A stretch of 64,000 nt of DNA from Mycobacterium sp. URHB0044 (GCF_000620625.1 NZ_JIAW01000021.1:1-64000); one strand, 5' to 3'; positions 25,153 to 33,360 are shown, counted from the stretch's first letter. Made by a program: numbers and translations. Notes: generated by a model not told the origin, from the sequence alone.

Positions 25153-26294
25153 GACGCGGACTCCAGCTTCTCGGTGAGCGCGTAGACACGCAGGTTGTGG
25201 TCTTCGGGAGTGCCGAACATCGAGCGGTTCAGCGTGACTCGGCGTAGGTACAGGTGGAGGTCGTGTTCCCAGGTGACGCCGATGCCGCCGTGCATCTGTA
25301 CGCACAGCTGCAGCATGCCCGGCGCGTGTTCTCCGATGTAGGACTTGGCGACGCTGACCGCCATCTCGGCATTGGCCGCACGCGCGCCGACCGCGGCGAC
25401 CGCCGCAGCGGTGGTGGCCCGACACGCCTCCAACCAGATCTTCATGTCCGCGTACTTGTGCTTGAGCGCCTGATATGAGGCCAGCGGCCGACCGAACGAA
25501 TGTCGATCCAGCCCCCACTGAACGGTGAAGCCGAACACGGTGTCGAGAATGCCGACCACCTCGGCGCACTGCAGCACTTGGGCGATCTGGGACTGCCGCT
25601 CGATGAGCGCCGCCGTCTGGGCCGCGGTGCCGACCACGGCGTCCTCACCGACCTCGACGCCGTCGAAAGTCACTCTGGCGTAGCGCTTGACGAGGTCGAG
25701 GGAGTTCTGGGCCTCGATCGAAACGCCGGAAGCATCTGCCGGAACGAGGAATTGGCGGACCACGCCGTCGGACTGCGCGACGACCAGGAAGATGCCGCTC
25801 TCGGCGCCGGCTTCGACCCGGTCCTTGACGCCGTCGATCCGGAAGCCGGACGCCGTCCGCGTTGCCGTGACCGTGGCCTGCAGCGGCGCCCACGGCCGTG
25901 TGGGCTCGTAAACCGCCCAGGATCCGACGAGCTCTCCGGACACCAGCGATTCGATGACGCCGGAATGCGTTTCGGCATTCTCGGCGTCGGCCAGCCCGGC
26001 GAGCACCGTGCTCACCGGGTGCAGGGGACCCTGGGCGACGGTCTTGCCGACCAATTCGGCGATCAACGCGAGATCGGCGACGCCGTCGCCGGAAACACTG
26101 CCGCCACCGAGCTCCTCGGGCACCAACAGGCTGGCCCAGCCCAACTCGGCGGCGCGTTGCCACCAGTCGGCTTCGAACGAGGCGCCCGCCGAATGTAATT
26201 CGCGCACCCTGCTCAGTGAGGCCTCCTTCTCCAGGAAGGCTTGCGCGGTCGATGCGAACAACAACCGTTCGGGTGAGTCGGCGGTGGTGGTCAT
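25149..26294 (-). CDS. Acyl-CoA dehydrogenase (partner subunit)
   Basis: Acyl-CoA dehydrogenase-like protein of 381 residues. The middle domain (SGFRIDGVKDRVEAGAES) and the C-terminal GIGVTWEHDLHLYLRR, with RHSFGRPLASYQALKHK, place it in the subgroup that pairs with a second FadE protein. The catalytic glutamate and FAD sites of such heterodimers are divided between partners. ATG 26294 was chosen because the residues upstream do not resemble the family. It is overlapped by the next gene (ATGA) and lies 91 bases downstream of the amidohydrolase, with a large hairpin in that gap. Confidence 0.9.
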   Translation of the reverse strand: MTTTADSPERLLFASTAQAFLEKEASLSRVRELHSAGASFEADWWQRAAELGWASLLVPEELGGGSVSGDGVADLALIAELVGKTVAQGPLHPVSTVLAGLADAENAETHSGVIESLVSGELVGSWAVYEPTRPWAPLQATVTATRTASGFRIDGVKDRVEAGAESGIFLVVAQSDGVVRQFLVPADASGVSIEAQNSLDLVKRYARVTFDGVEVGEDAVVGTAAQTAALIERQSQIAQVLQCAEVVGILDTVFGFTVQWGLDRHSFGRPLASYQALKHKYADMKIWLEACRATTAAAVAAVGARAANAEMAVSVAKSYIGEHAPGMLQLCVQMHGGIGVTWEHDLHLYLRRVTLNRSMFGTPEDHNLRVYALTEKLESAS

Positions 26295-26329
26295 GCTATT
26301 GGCCAGCCTCTTCGAAATCGGGCCCGTCG

Positions 26330-26374
26330 CCGTTGCGAGCGCACCGGTGGCTACCACCACTACGCTCGCAACGG
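26330..26374 (-). terminator. Nested inverted repeat between amidohydrolase and acyl-CoA dehydrogenase genes
   Basis: CCGTTGCGAGCG (26330-26341) and CGCTCGCAACGG (26363-26374) are perfect 12-base arms; an inner stem GGTGG/CCACC (26346-26358) lies within the loop. The hairpin starts 11 bases after the amidohydrolase stop, so it could end or attenuate transcription into the two dehydrogenases. No T-run follows, as is usual in mycobacteria. An operator is the alternative. Confidence 0.65.
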
Positions 26375-26385
26375 TCGGGCGGTTC

Positions 26386-27615
26386 TCAGGTCAGGACGAG
26401 CGCAGGCACGTCTGGCTTGTGGACGATCTTGTTGGGCACCTTGAAGAGGTTGACCATGTTGCCGCCCATCACCTTTCGGACGCCCTCCTCGTCAAGGCCG
26501 TTGCGCTCGAGGTCGTCGACCAGGTTGATCGGGTCGGACAGTCCTTCGGGATGCGGCCAGTCCGAGCCGAACATGATGCGGTCGATGCCGCACAGATCGG
26601 CCATCTTCTTGAAATCGTCCTCCCAGAACGGCGCAACGTACACGCAGCGCTTGAACGCCTGGATCGGATCCTCGGGGAACGAGTCCGGCATCTTCATGAA
26701 GACGTCCTTGAACTGGTAGAACAGGTACGGCACCCAGGACGCGCCGTTCTCGACCGACAGGATCCGCAGATCGGGGTTGCGGGTCAGGGCGCCGTGACAG
26801 ACCAGTGCCGCCATGGTGTCCTCGATGGGCCGCTTGCCCATCGCGACCATGCGGAACGAGGTCGGGGCGAACGGCTTGAATTCGTCGCCGGGTTCCCAGT
26901 CGTTGAGGTACTGGGAGTAGCCGCTGTCCGAGGCGTGCATGGAGACCGGGATGCCGGCCTTCACGCAGGCGTCCCAGAACGGGTCGAATTCCGGCAGGCC
27001 CAGCGAACGGCTGCCGCGATAGCCGGGCACCGGCGCGGGGCGGACCAGGACGGTCTTGGCGCCACGCTCCAGGCACCACTCCAGTTCCTCGAGCGCGCGA
27101 TCGACGACACCCAGGTTGATGACGGGCGTGGAGAAGATGCGGTCCTCGTAGTTGAACTGCCACGTCTCGTACATCCACTGGTTCAGCGCGTGAACGATGT
27201 CGAGGATCAGGTCGGGGTCGTCCTTCAGGCGCTCCTCGACGAGGCTCGCCAGCGTCGGGAACATCAGCGTGTAGTCCAGGCCGAGCCCGTCGAGCACCTC
27301 GAGGCGTGCGGCCGGGTTGCGGAAGGCGGGGATGGCCTTCATCGGCTTGCCCATCACCTCGCGGTAGCTCTTGCCGCCGCTGCCGTGCTTGAAGTAGTCC
27401 TCCTGGGCGCCGGGTCGGGCGACGACCTCGAACGTCGGGTTGGGGATGTAGTCGCTGACCACGTTGCGAACCATGATCTTCGTCCGGCCGCGGACGTCGA
27501 TGTAGTCGATGACGCCCTTGCGGTTGTCCGGCAGGAATTGCGTCAGCGCTTCCTTGGGCTCGTAGAAGTGATTGTCGGCGTCGAATACGGGATAGGACAG
27601 TTCGCGGGATGGCAT
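26386..27615 (-). CDS. Amidohydrolase family protein (amidohydrolase 2 / ACMSD-like)
   Basis: Metal-dependent TIM-barrel hydrolase or decarboxylase of 409 residues. The opening VFDADNHFYEP is the family's DxDxH metal site, the internal histidine is in VSMHASDSGYS, and the late acidic ligand is in RIMFGSDWPHPEG. Mycobacteria carry many such proteins near acyl-CoA and steroid catabolic genes; the reaction is mostly unknown. The same-strand arrangement with two acyl-CoA dehydrogenases and a palindromic operator upstream (27647-27665) shared with the neighbouring tetR gene suggests a small TetR-controlled degradation pathway. Confidence 0.9.
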   Translation of the reverse strand: MPSRELSYPVFDADNHFYEPKEALTQFLPDNRKGVIDYIDVRGRTKIMVRNVVSDYIPNPTFEVVARPGAQEDYFKHGSGGKSYREVMGKPMKAIPAFRNPAARLEVLDGLGLDYTLMFPTLASLVEERLKDDPDLILDIVHALNQWMYETWQFNYEDRIFSTPVINLGVVDRALEELEWCLERGAKTVLVRPAPVPGYRGSRSLGLPEFDPFWDACVKAGIPVSMHASDSGYSQYLNDWEPGDEFKPFAPTSFRMVAMGKRPIEDTMAALVCHGALTRNPDLRILSVENGASWVPYLFYQFKDVFMKMPDSFPEDPIQAFKRCVYVAPFWEDDFKKMADLCGIDRIMFGSDWPHPEGLSDPINLVDDLERNGLDEEGVRKVMGGNMVNLFKVPNKIVHKPDVPALVLT

Positions 27616-27646
27616 GTGCGCCTCCTGAGAGTGGTGTTGTGCGGAA

Positions 27647-27665
27647 GTGGTAATGACGTTACCAC
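27647..27665. promoter_or_regulatory. Inverted repeat upstream of amidohydrolase, probable TetR operator
   Basis: GTGGTAA-TGACG-TTACCAC is a perfect inverted repeat with seven-base arms. The core AATGACGTTACC recurs at 28380-28391 just upstream of the tetR gene. It lies about 30 bases before the amidohydrolase start. Confidence 0.72.
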
Positions 27666-27743
27666 GCTGGGTGCAGAGACGTCACCACCCTGGATGCAGG
27701 CACGGTAGGAAGGGTGATCTTGCAGTTCAGAGGGGGTCCGCGG

Positions 27744-28376
27744 TCACTTTGCGAGTGTGCGGATGCAAAACGTGAAGATGTGCCCGCCTTCGATGGGCAC
27801 CCCGTTCAGTTCGGCGCCGAGTACGCGCAGGCGCATGGCGCCCAGCACGGTCTGCATGATCAGTGCCGCAGTGGTGTCGACGTCCACGTCGGCGACGAAG
27901 GTGCCCTCGTCGATCCCACGGGTGATGATGTCGCCGATGAGCTGGTGCAACGGCGACAGCACCCGCGCGTATTCGCGTGGCAACGACTCCGCGAGGTGGT
28001 CGTTGTAGAAGGTCAAGCCGCGATTGATGCTGTCCTGCGTGGACGTCGACGCCGGCGCGCTGATCTTCTCGATCAGCCGCTGCAGCGCGGTCGTGGCGTC
28101 GAGGCCGTCCGTGGCCGCGCGCCAACTCAGCGTCGACTCCGCCATGATCTTCTCGATCAGCGCCAGCAGCAACTCGTCCTTGGTGGAGAAGTGCTGGTAG
28201 AACGACCGCAACGAGGTCTTCGAGCGTTCCACCACTTCGAGCACCGTGAAGTCGGTGCGGCCGGTCTCGCCGAGGATCGCCAGTGCCGATCGCATGAACC
28301 GGCTGGCGCGGGACTCCTCGTCGACCGCGCCGCCGTCCGCCGCGCCGGCAGTCGAGCGTCCCGTGGGCTTCCCCAT
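27744..28376 (-). CDS. TetR/AcrR-family transcriptional regulator
   Basis: Regulator of 210 residues. The N-terminal helix-turn-helix (about 28-75) includes VLEVVERSKTSLRSFYQHF, with the typical Tyr-Gln-His-Phe helix 3 end; the rest is the helical ligand domain. It sits between the amidohydrolase operon (same strand) and a divergent thioesterase gene. The same 12-base core is found upstream of the amidohydrolase and immediately upstream of this gene, so autoregulation plus control of the acyl-CoA pathway is likely; the ligand may be an acyl-CoA. Confidence 0.92.
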   Translation of the reverse strand: MGKPTGRSTAGAADGGAVDEESRASRFMRSALAILGETGRTDFTVLEVVERSKTSLRSFYQHFSTKDELLLALIEKIMAESTLSWRAATDGLDATTALQRLIEKISAPASTSTQDSINRGLTFYNDHLAESLPREYARVLSPLHQLIGDIITRGIDEGTFVADVDVDTTAALIMQTVLGAMRLRVLGAELNGVPIEGGHIFTFCIRTLAK

Positions 28377-28379
28377 GAG

Positions 28380-28391
28380 AATGACGTTACC
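28380..28391. promoter_or_regulatory. Second copy of the TetR operator core
   Basis: AATGACGTTACC matches 12 of 12 bases with the core of the inverted repeat at 27647-27665. It lies three bases from the tetR start, in the gap shared with the divergent thioesterase gene. Confidence 0.65.
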
Positions 28392-28466
28392 GTTTTTGCA
28401 GAGGCTGTGGTGAGCTTGCGGCTACCACGTCAACGAACGTCACTCACCGAAAGAGGTGCCAGCATC

Positions 28467-29348
28467 ATGACCACGGAATCCGATCAGTTTCAGTGGACCG
28501 TCGACGGCCTACTCGACCTGTTCGACGTAGCACCCGACGGCGTCGACCGGTTCATCGGTCAGACCGGCATCGCGGCCGCCGACGAACGTCAGGTCGTGGA
28601 GGGCACGCAGGTGCTGGCGCAGGCCATCGTGGCGGTGGCCAAGCGCTTTCCGGAGAAGTCCGTGCGTTCTGCCTCCGCGGTATTCGCGCGCGCCGTCGTG
28701 GTCGGCCCGCCGGTCGAACTCGCCGTCGACGTCGTCGCCGAGGGCCGCACGACGGCGACCGCGGTCGTATCGGTCGTGCAGAACGGCAAGCGCTGCATCA
28801 CCGTGACGGTGTTCACCGACGTGCCGTCCGGCGACGTGATTCGCCACCACCTGCCCCGCCCCGACGTGGCGTCGCCAGCCGACGCCAACCACGCCGAGAT
28901 GCCGATGATCGGGCGCCAACTGCGCCTCGTCGACGTCGTCGACGTCAACAGCCCCGACGAGGTGGGCCCCCCGGAGTTGTTCGCCTGGCTGCACTACGAC
29001 CCGACGCCGTCGCGCGATGACCTTGGCAAGGCACTGGTCGCGTACTTCACTGGGCACCTGGGTATTTCGACGACGATGCGTGCGCACGAGGGCATCGGCA
29101 CCAGTCAGGCGCACCTTACGGTGTCCACCGCGCCGATGACGATCTCGGTGAGCTTCCACGAGCCCTTCGGTTGGGACGGCTGGATCCTGTACACGCACGA
29201 GAGCACACAGGTGGGGGCGGGCATGTCGTACGTGCGCGGCGCGGTACACACCGAGTCCGGTGAGCTCATCGCGTCGTTCGCTCAGGACGCCATGATCCGT
29301 CCGCTGCGCACCACGGACACCTCGATAGACGCGTCGGCGCGGCTGTAG
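28467..29348 (+). CDS. TesB-like acyl-CoA thioesterase (double hotdog)
   Basis: Predicted acyl-CoA thioesterase of 293 residues with two hotdog domains: the first (about 40-130) shows VEGTQVLAQAIVAV and the second (about 185-280) shows the TesB-type SFHEPFGWDGWILYTHES and GELIASFAQDAMIRP. These enzymes release free acids from CoA esters. ATG 28467 has AGAGG at good spacing. It is divergent from a TetR regulator that probably controls it. The stop is one base from the stop of the convergent SDR gene. Confidence 0.85.
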   Translation: MTTESDQFQWTVDGLLDLFDVAPDGVDRFIGQTGIAAADERQVVEGTQVLAQAIVAVAKRFPEKSVRSASAVFARAVVVGPPVELAVDVVAEGRTTATAVVSVVQNGKRCITVTVFTDVPSGDVIRHHLPRPDVASPADANHAEMPMIGRQLRLVDVVDVNSPDEVGPPELFAWLHYDPTPSRDDLGKALVAYFTGHLGISTTMRAHEGIGTSQAHLTVSTAPMTISVSFHEPFGWDGWILYTHESTQVGAGMSYVRGAVHTESGELIASFAQDAMIRPLRTTDTSIDASARL

Positions 29349-29349
29349 C

Positions 29350-30177
29350 TCAGATCTTCAAATATCCCTTGTCCGCCGGGATTTGAGCCGCGGTCAGCAG
29401 GGACGACGCATCGCTGGCGAGCCACACGACGATGTCGGAGATGAGGTCGGGCGCGGCCAATGAATCCGTCGGCAGGGCGCCGGGGGAGTAACTGTGGATG
29501 TAGTGCGGGTGATCCTGGAACACCTTGTACATCGACAGGTCGTTGCCCATCGGCGTGTCGGTACCGTACGGATGAACCGAGTTGACCCGAATCCCGAACT
29601 CGCCCAATTCAACTGCCAGCGAATTGGTCAGCCCGACGACGCCGAACTTACTGGCGCAATAGTGTCCGCAACCGGGTACCGCCTTGATGCCCGCCGCTGA
29701 ACTGATGGTGATGATCGACCCGCCGTTGCCGGCCTCGATCATCGATGGGACGGCGGCCTTGATGGTGTGCCACAGCCCGGTGAGGTTGGTATCCAAGGTC
29801 TCCTGCCACTGCTCGGCCGAGATCTCCCACAGTCGACCCCAATTCAGCACACCGGCGTTGGCCACCACGATGTCGAGGCGCCCGAACTGCTCGATCGCGT
29901 CGGCGATCACCCGCTGCTGGCCTGCGGCATCGCGCACGTCGACGGTTCTGGCCAGGATCTTGCGGCCCTCGCCCTCGACGAGGTTCACCGTCTCGGCGAG
30001 ATCCTCTGGCGTCGCCGGCTCGTAGCCGTTGTGCTCCGCGACCGGTCCGCACGCGTCGATCGCGACGACGTCGGCGCCCGCGCGCGCGAGCCGCACGCAG
30101 TGCGAACGCCCCTGCCCGCGGGCAGCTCCGGTCACATACGCGACGCGGCCGGCCAGCGGAGTGTCGGTGTCGGTCAT
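29350..30177 (-). CDS. Mycofactocin-coupled SDR family oxidoreductase
   Basis: Short-chain dehydrogenase of 275 residues. TGAARGQGRSHCVRLARAGAD and the inserted segment after IDACGP (about residues 45-62) are the marks of the subfamily whose tightly bound NAD is re-oxidised through mycofactocin. The catalytic Tyr-Lys is in HYCASKFG. Such enzymes oxidise alcohols. ATG 30177 overlaps the upstream monooxygenase stop by four bases, so alcohol oxidation and flavin monooxygenation are co-produced, a usual pairing for degradation of cyclic or secondary alcohols through ketones and esters. Confidence 0.93.
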   Translation of the reverse strand: MTDTDTPLAGRVAYVTGAARGQGRSHCVRLARAGADVVAIDACGPVAEHNGYEPATPEDLAETVNLVEGEGRKILARTVDVRDAAGQQRVIADAIEQFGRLDIVVANAGVLNWGRLWEISAEQWQETLDTNLTGLWHTIKAAVPSMIEAGNGGSIITISSAAGIKAVPGCGHYCASKFGVVGLTNSLAVELGEFGIRVNSVHPYGTDTPMGNDLSMYKVFQDHPHYIHSYSPGALPTDSLAAPDLISDIVVWLASDASSLLTAAQIPADKGYLKI

Positions 30178-31748
30178 GCCAGTTGCTCCTTGGGTAGCGG
30201 CACGGGCGTCGTGCGCACGGATCGATGGGTGAACTCGTAGTCGGACAGCGGTGAGCGGCGGGCGAAGCGCCGCGACCCGGTGATGGTCTGGGGTCGGTGG
30301 TACACGGTGTCGTTCTGCGAGTTGATGAAGTACGTGCGCAGGCCGAGACTGCACTCCGTGAAGTACAGATGGGCCGTCTTGCCGCGGCGTGCCATCGTCT
30401 CGTTCCACCGGTTGAACGCATCCTGGCTGACTTCGGCGACGCCGGCGCCACGACGCCGGGTCTCGTCGATGATCCGCACGGCATGCGCGGCCGTGGTCTC
30501 GACGTAGTCGAGCCACGCGAAACCGACGAACCCCAGGGGCCCGACGATCTCCCAGCGGTTCGGCAGCCGCGGGTGGGCCGAGCCGCCGTAGCTGTGCAGG
30601 CCGTGGGCGCGGTAGTACTCGGCCAGGTCGAAACCATTGGCGCCCAGCACGGTTCCCGGCCGGTAGGTCTCGGGGTCGGTCCACAGCTCGTACCCGGTGG
30701 CCAGGACGAGGAGGTCGGCGCGATGATCCCGGCCATCGACGGTTCGTACGCCGTCGGAGGTGATCCGCTCGATGGGCGTGGTGACGAGGTGGGTGTTCGG
30801 ATTGTTCAGAGCGGGAAGGAACGTGCTGGAGATGACGGGCCGCTTGGCCATGATGCCGTAACGGGGCACCAGGGCGCGCCGGGTGGCGGGGTCGTGCACG
30901 ACGGTACGTAGGAGCAGGCGGTACAGCGCCCGGCAATACGCGTCGTAGAACGGCATGAGCCGAACCAGCACGCGTTCCGGAAGGCGGGAGAAGACGTGCA
31001 CGATGGGTGCCACCATCGCGGCGTCCATCAGCGCCCGGCCCGCCACGTTGACGGCCGCGACGACGCCGGGCAGCCGCAATGCCTTGCGCATCAACGGCGG
31101 AATGTCGAAGTCGACTTTCGGCAACACCCAAGCCGGTGTGCGCTGGTAGACCTCGAGGACGGCGGCGTCGGCGGAGAGGGCGGCTGCGATCTGCACGCCG
31201 CTGGATCCGGTACCGACGATTGCGATCCGCTTGCCGTCGGTTTCGTAGGTGTCGTCCCACGCATTCGGTCGCATGATGGTGCCCGCGAAGTCCTCGACAC
31301 CGTCGATGTCGACTGACTCCTTGGCGTTGACGTAGCCACCCACCGAGCTGATCAGGAACCGCGCCGTGACGTCGGGCCCACCCTCGATCTTTAGCCGCCA
31401 CACGCCGTCGGCGTCGGCCCACCGTTGTTGAATTACTTCGGAATTCGGCTGCAACCGGTCGTAGAGGCCGAGCTTGGTCGCGGTGTCGCGCAGATAGCGG
31501 TGGATCTCGGGTCCTGGTGCGAAGAACCGGGTCCAGTCCGGATTCGGCGCGAAGGACAGCTGATACCACAGCGTGGGAATATCCACGGCCAGGCCGGGAT
31601 AGTGGTTGTCCCGCCACGTGCCACCGAAGTCGTCACCGCGTTCGATGATGACGAAGTCCTCGATGCCCTTCTGCCGCAACAGGTGTGCCGCGGCGATGCC
31701 ACCGGGTCCGGCGCCGATGATCGCGACCTCGTAGTCGGGCTGGCTCAT
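30174..31748 (-). CDS. Flavin-containing (Baeyer-Villiger-type) monooxygenase
   Basis: FAD- and NADPH-dependent monooxygenase of 524 residues. The N-terminal FAD site is GAGPGGIAAAHLL (about 10-24), followed by GGTWRDNHYPGLAVD, and the second dinucleotide site is IVGTGSSGVQIAAAL (about 180). Between them lies the fingerprint FAGTIMRPNAW, in which the expected FxGxxxHxxxW histidine is Arg. ATG 31748 has GGAAGGA upstream and overlaps the TetR stop. It forms a three-gene operon with TetR and a mycofactocin-type SDR. Ketone-to-ester oxidation is the family activity, but the fingerprint change makes it less certain. Confidence 0.9.
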   Translation of the reverse strand: MSQPDYEVAIIGAGPGGIAAAHLLRQKGIEDFVIIERGDDFGGTWRDNHYPGLAVDIPTLWYQLSFAPNPDWTRFFAPGPEIHRYLRDTATKLGLYDRLQPNSEVIQQRWADADGVWRLKIEGGPDVTARFLISSVGGYVNAKESVDIDGVEDFAGTIMRPNAWDDTYETDGKRIAIVGTGSSGVQIAAALSADAAVLEVYQRTPAWVLPKVDFDIPPLMRKALRLPGVVAAVNVAGRALMDAAMVAPIVHVFSRLPERVLVRLMPFYDAYCRALYRLLLRTVVHDPATRRALVPRYGIMAKRPVISSTFLPALNNPNTHLVTTPIERITSDGVRTVDGRDHRADLLVLATGYELWTDPETYRPGTVLGANGFDLAEYYRAHGLHSYGGSAHPRLPNRWEIVGPLGFVGFAWLDYVETTAAHAVRIIDETRRRGAGVAEVSQDAFNRWNETMARRGKTAHLYFTECSLGLRTYFINSQNDTVYHRPQTITGSRRFARRSPLSDYEFTHRSVRTTPVPLPKEQLA

Positions 31749-32359
31749 GTGGTCCTTCCCTGTCGGATTCCAGTCAACCCGGCCACGATGTGGTCGGATA
31801 CGAATCGCTTCACCGATCGCGGACTGTCGAGTTTGACGCCAACCGGCGGCAACAACTCGAAGCTCAGCAGTATCCGCACGATCCACTCGCTGGCCCTGGC
31901 CGGATCGACGTTGGCACCGACCTCGCCGGAGCGTTGGGCGCTGCGTACGAGCGGCTTCCACAATTCGATGGCTCGGTGGACGAGGTCGTCACCGATGTTG
32001 CGCAGCAGCAGGACGACAATGCTCTCGTTGATGCCGCGCGGTGGGACGGAGTCCGAGTTCTGACGGTGCGCGCAAATCAAGACCGCAGCGGCGGAGACCT
32101 TTTCGGTCAGGTTCTCGACCTTGTCGACCTCGTTGCGCATGGCGTCGATGAACTGCGCCGCGAGGTGATCGAGCGCGATTTTGATGGCTTGGTCGCGGCT
32201 TCCGAAGGCGTTGTGCACCGTGCCCCGTGAGACGCCCGCTGCTTCGGCGACCGAAGTGAGGCTGAACTGCCGAGGGCCCATGCGCCGCAACGTGTCGGTG
32301 GCGGCGGCAAGCAGTGCCGGGGATACCGCCCTGGCGGGTGGACCCGCCGTCGCACGCAT
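31745..32359 (-). CDS. TetR-family regulator of the monooxygenase operon
   Basis: Regulator of 204 residues. The helix-turn-helix (about 20-65) is SLTSVAEAAGVSRGTVHNAFGS; the C-terminal helical domain (about 80-200) should bind the inducer. It is the first gene of its operon and overlaps the monooxygenase by four bases. Its start codon lies at the edge of a perfect inverted repeat (32359-32387), which would give direct autorepression of the whole operon. Confidence 0.92.
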   Translation of the reverse strand: MRATAGPPARAVSPALLAAATDTLRRMGPRQFSLTSVAEAAGVSRGTVHNAFGSRDQAIKIALDHLAAQFIDAMRNEVDKVENLTEKVSAAAVLICAHRQNSDSVPPRGINESIVVLLLRNIGDDLVHRAIELWKPLVRSAQRSGEVGANVDPARASEWIVRILLSFELLPPVGVKLDSPRSVKRFVSDHIVAGLTGIRQGRTT

Positions 32360-32387
32360 TTGAACACATTAGCGACATGTGTTCAAA
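32359..32387. promoter_or_regulatory. Perfect 11-base inverted repeat at the TetR start, probable operator
   Basis: TTTGAACACAT-TAGCGAC-ATGTGTTCAAA has perfect 11-base arms around a seven-base spacer. It begins on the last base of the TetR start codon, so a bound dimer would block transcription initiation or the start region of the TetR-monooxygenase-SDR operon. Confidence 0.85.
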
Positions 32388-32415
32388 GTGGTCAATGGGC
32401 GGGTCGGGTGAGAAA

Positions 32416-32452
32416 CGAACATGGACACCGCCTGTGGCGGTGTCCATGTTCG
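32416..32452 (-). terminator. Strong hairpin after the small exported-protein gene
   Basis: A perfect 17-base stem (32416-32432 with 32436-32452) closes a three-base TGT loop. It lies about 50 bases beyond the stop of the leftward small exported-protein gene and before the TetR operator. There is no T-tract, but stems of this length act as intrinsic or structural terminators in mycobacteria. Confidence 0.78.
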
Positions 32453-32503
32453 GGGGGACGTGCTACCCGGTTCGCGGGCGGGGTGTCCCTTCTTCGTGCC
32501 GCG

Positions 32504-32923
32504 TTACGGAGTTCCGGCGACCTGATTGATCGCGTTGCCGACCGCGGTGCCGGTCTGCGAGATCGCGTTCGTGCCCGCTGTGCCGGTCTGAGTGATGGCG
32601 TTCGTGCCTGCGGTGCCAACCTGGACCTGCCCGTTGCCGATCGCGGTGCCGACCTGAGTGATGGCGTTGGTGCCTACGGTGCCGCCGTTGACCTGTGCGG
32701 TGCCCAGCAAACCGCCGAGGCCGCTCAAGACATTGCCTCCGAAGACGCCCAGGTTGACCAGGCCGGGAGTGATCTTGTTACCGGTGTTCGTGACGACGTT
32801 CTGATCGGCCGACGCCGTTCCGGCCGAGCCGAGCGCCAGCGCGGCACCCAGTGCCACGGTGCCGGTGGCCATGGTGGCTGCGGCGAAGAACTTGCGTGAC
32901 GTTTTCTTGTACTGCTGGCCCAT
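32504..32923 (-). CDS. Small exported protein with 11-residue tandem repeats
   Basis: Protein of 139 residues of unknown function. Residues 1-39 are a signal peptide: basic start, hydrophobic core ATGTVALGAALALG, and cleavage-like TASA before DQ. The mature part is Gly/Thr/Asn/Gln-rich with almost no charge. Residues 81-135 consist of five 11-residue units of the form GTxGTNAITQx, the units being GTVGTNAITQV, GTAIGNGQVQV, GTAGTNAITQT, GTAGTNAISQT and GTAVGNAINQV. This suggests a short beta-solenoid or a wall/surface polymer-like protein. AAGGGAAG precedes ATG 32923. The gene stands alone, with a 12-base palindrome upstream and a strong hairpin downstream. Confidence 0.8.
   Translation of the reverse strand: MGQQYKKTSRKFFAAATMATGTVALGAALALGSAGTASADQNVVTNTGNKITPGLVNLGVFGGNVLSGLGGLLGTAQVNGGTVGTNAITQVGTAIGNGQVQVGTAGTNAITQTGTAGTNAISQTGTAVGNAINQVAGTP
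32519..32683 (-). repeat. Five tandem 33-base coding repeats
   Basis: These 165 bases encode the five 11-residue units of the small exported protein. Units 3 and 4 are nearly identical in sequence and the second is the most diverged, which suggests growth by duplication within the gene. Confidence 0.75.
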
Positions 32924-33360
32924 GATTTTCTTCCCTTCAGCAATTCTGTACCCGACGTCAGAGAAGTTACCACGCGTGGTGCGGATGTGTCTCTAGGGAT
33001 TCGATGTGAATTTATCTGTTCATTCGACGGTCGCCATATGGTTTGCCTGCAGTTCGGTTATTTCCGCTGGCTGTGCAGTTCATCGGGTTGCCAACTGGGC
33101 TGGTTGGATCTCTATGGGTTCGCTGGTGTAGGTGGCCGGTTGATGTGCCCGAGTGCTGGCGATGCGCATCGAGAGGTTCTGAAAGATTGCTGAGCGAAAC
33201 AGTCAGCAAACTCACAATGACGGCCATTCTGAGGTGCCCGCCGCAGGTGGCAGCGAACCCCGGGGTAATCGGATGATGCCGTCGTCGCGTCGTTGAGCCG
33301 ACCAGAACGGCAGGGCTCGTCCGAAGGGCAGGACGCGCGCCGGCGTGGCCTGCGACCGGA
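32924..33360. other. Gene-free interval with a palindrome
   Basis: About 437 bases between the small exported-protein gene and the DinB-like gene, visibly lower in G+C than its surroundings in the middle. I see no convincing gene or RNA. It contains ACCACGCGTGGT (32969-32980), a perfect 12-base palindrome about 45 bases upstream of the exported-protein start, a possible operator. Reading frames here lack a family match and ribosome sites. Confidence 0.6.

Noticed and set aside
32416..32452. Perfect 17-base inverted repeat as another TetR operator
   Set aside because: Arms this long with a 3-base loop, placed after a stop codon, fit a transcript hairpin better; the real dyad for TetR is at 32359-32387.
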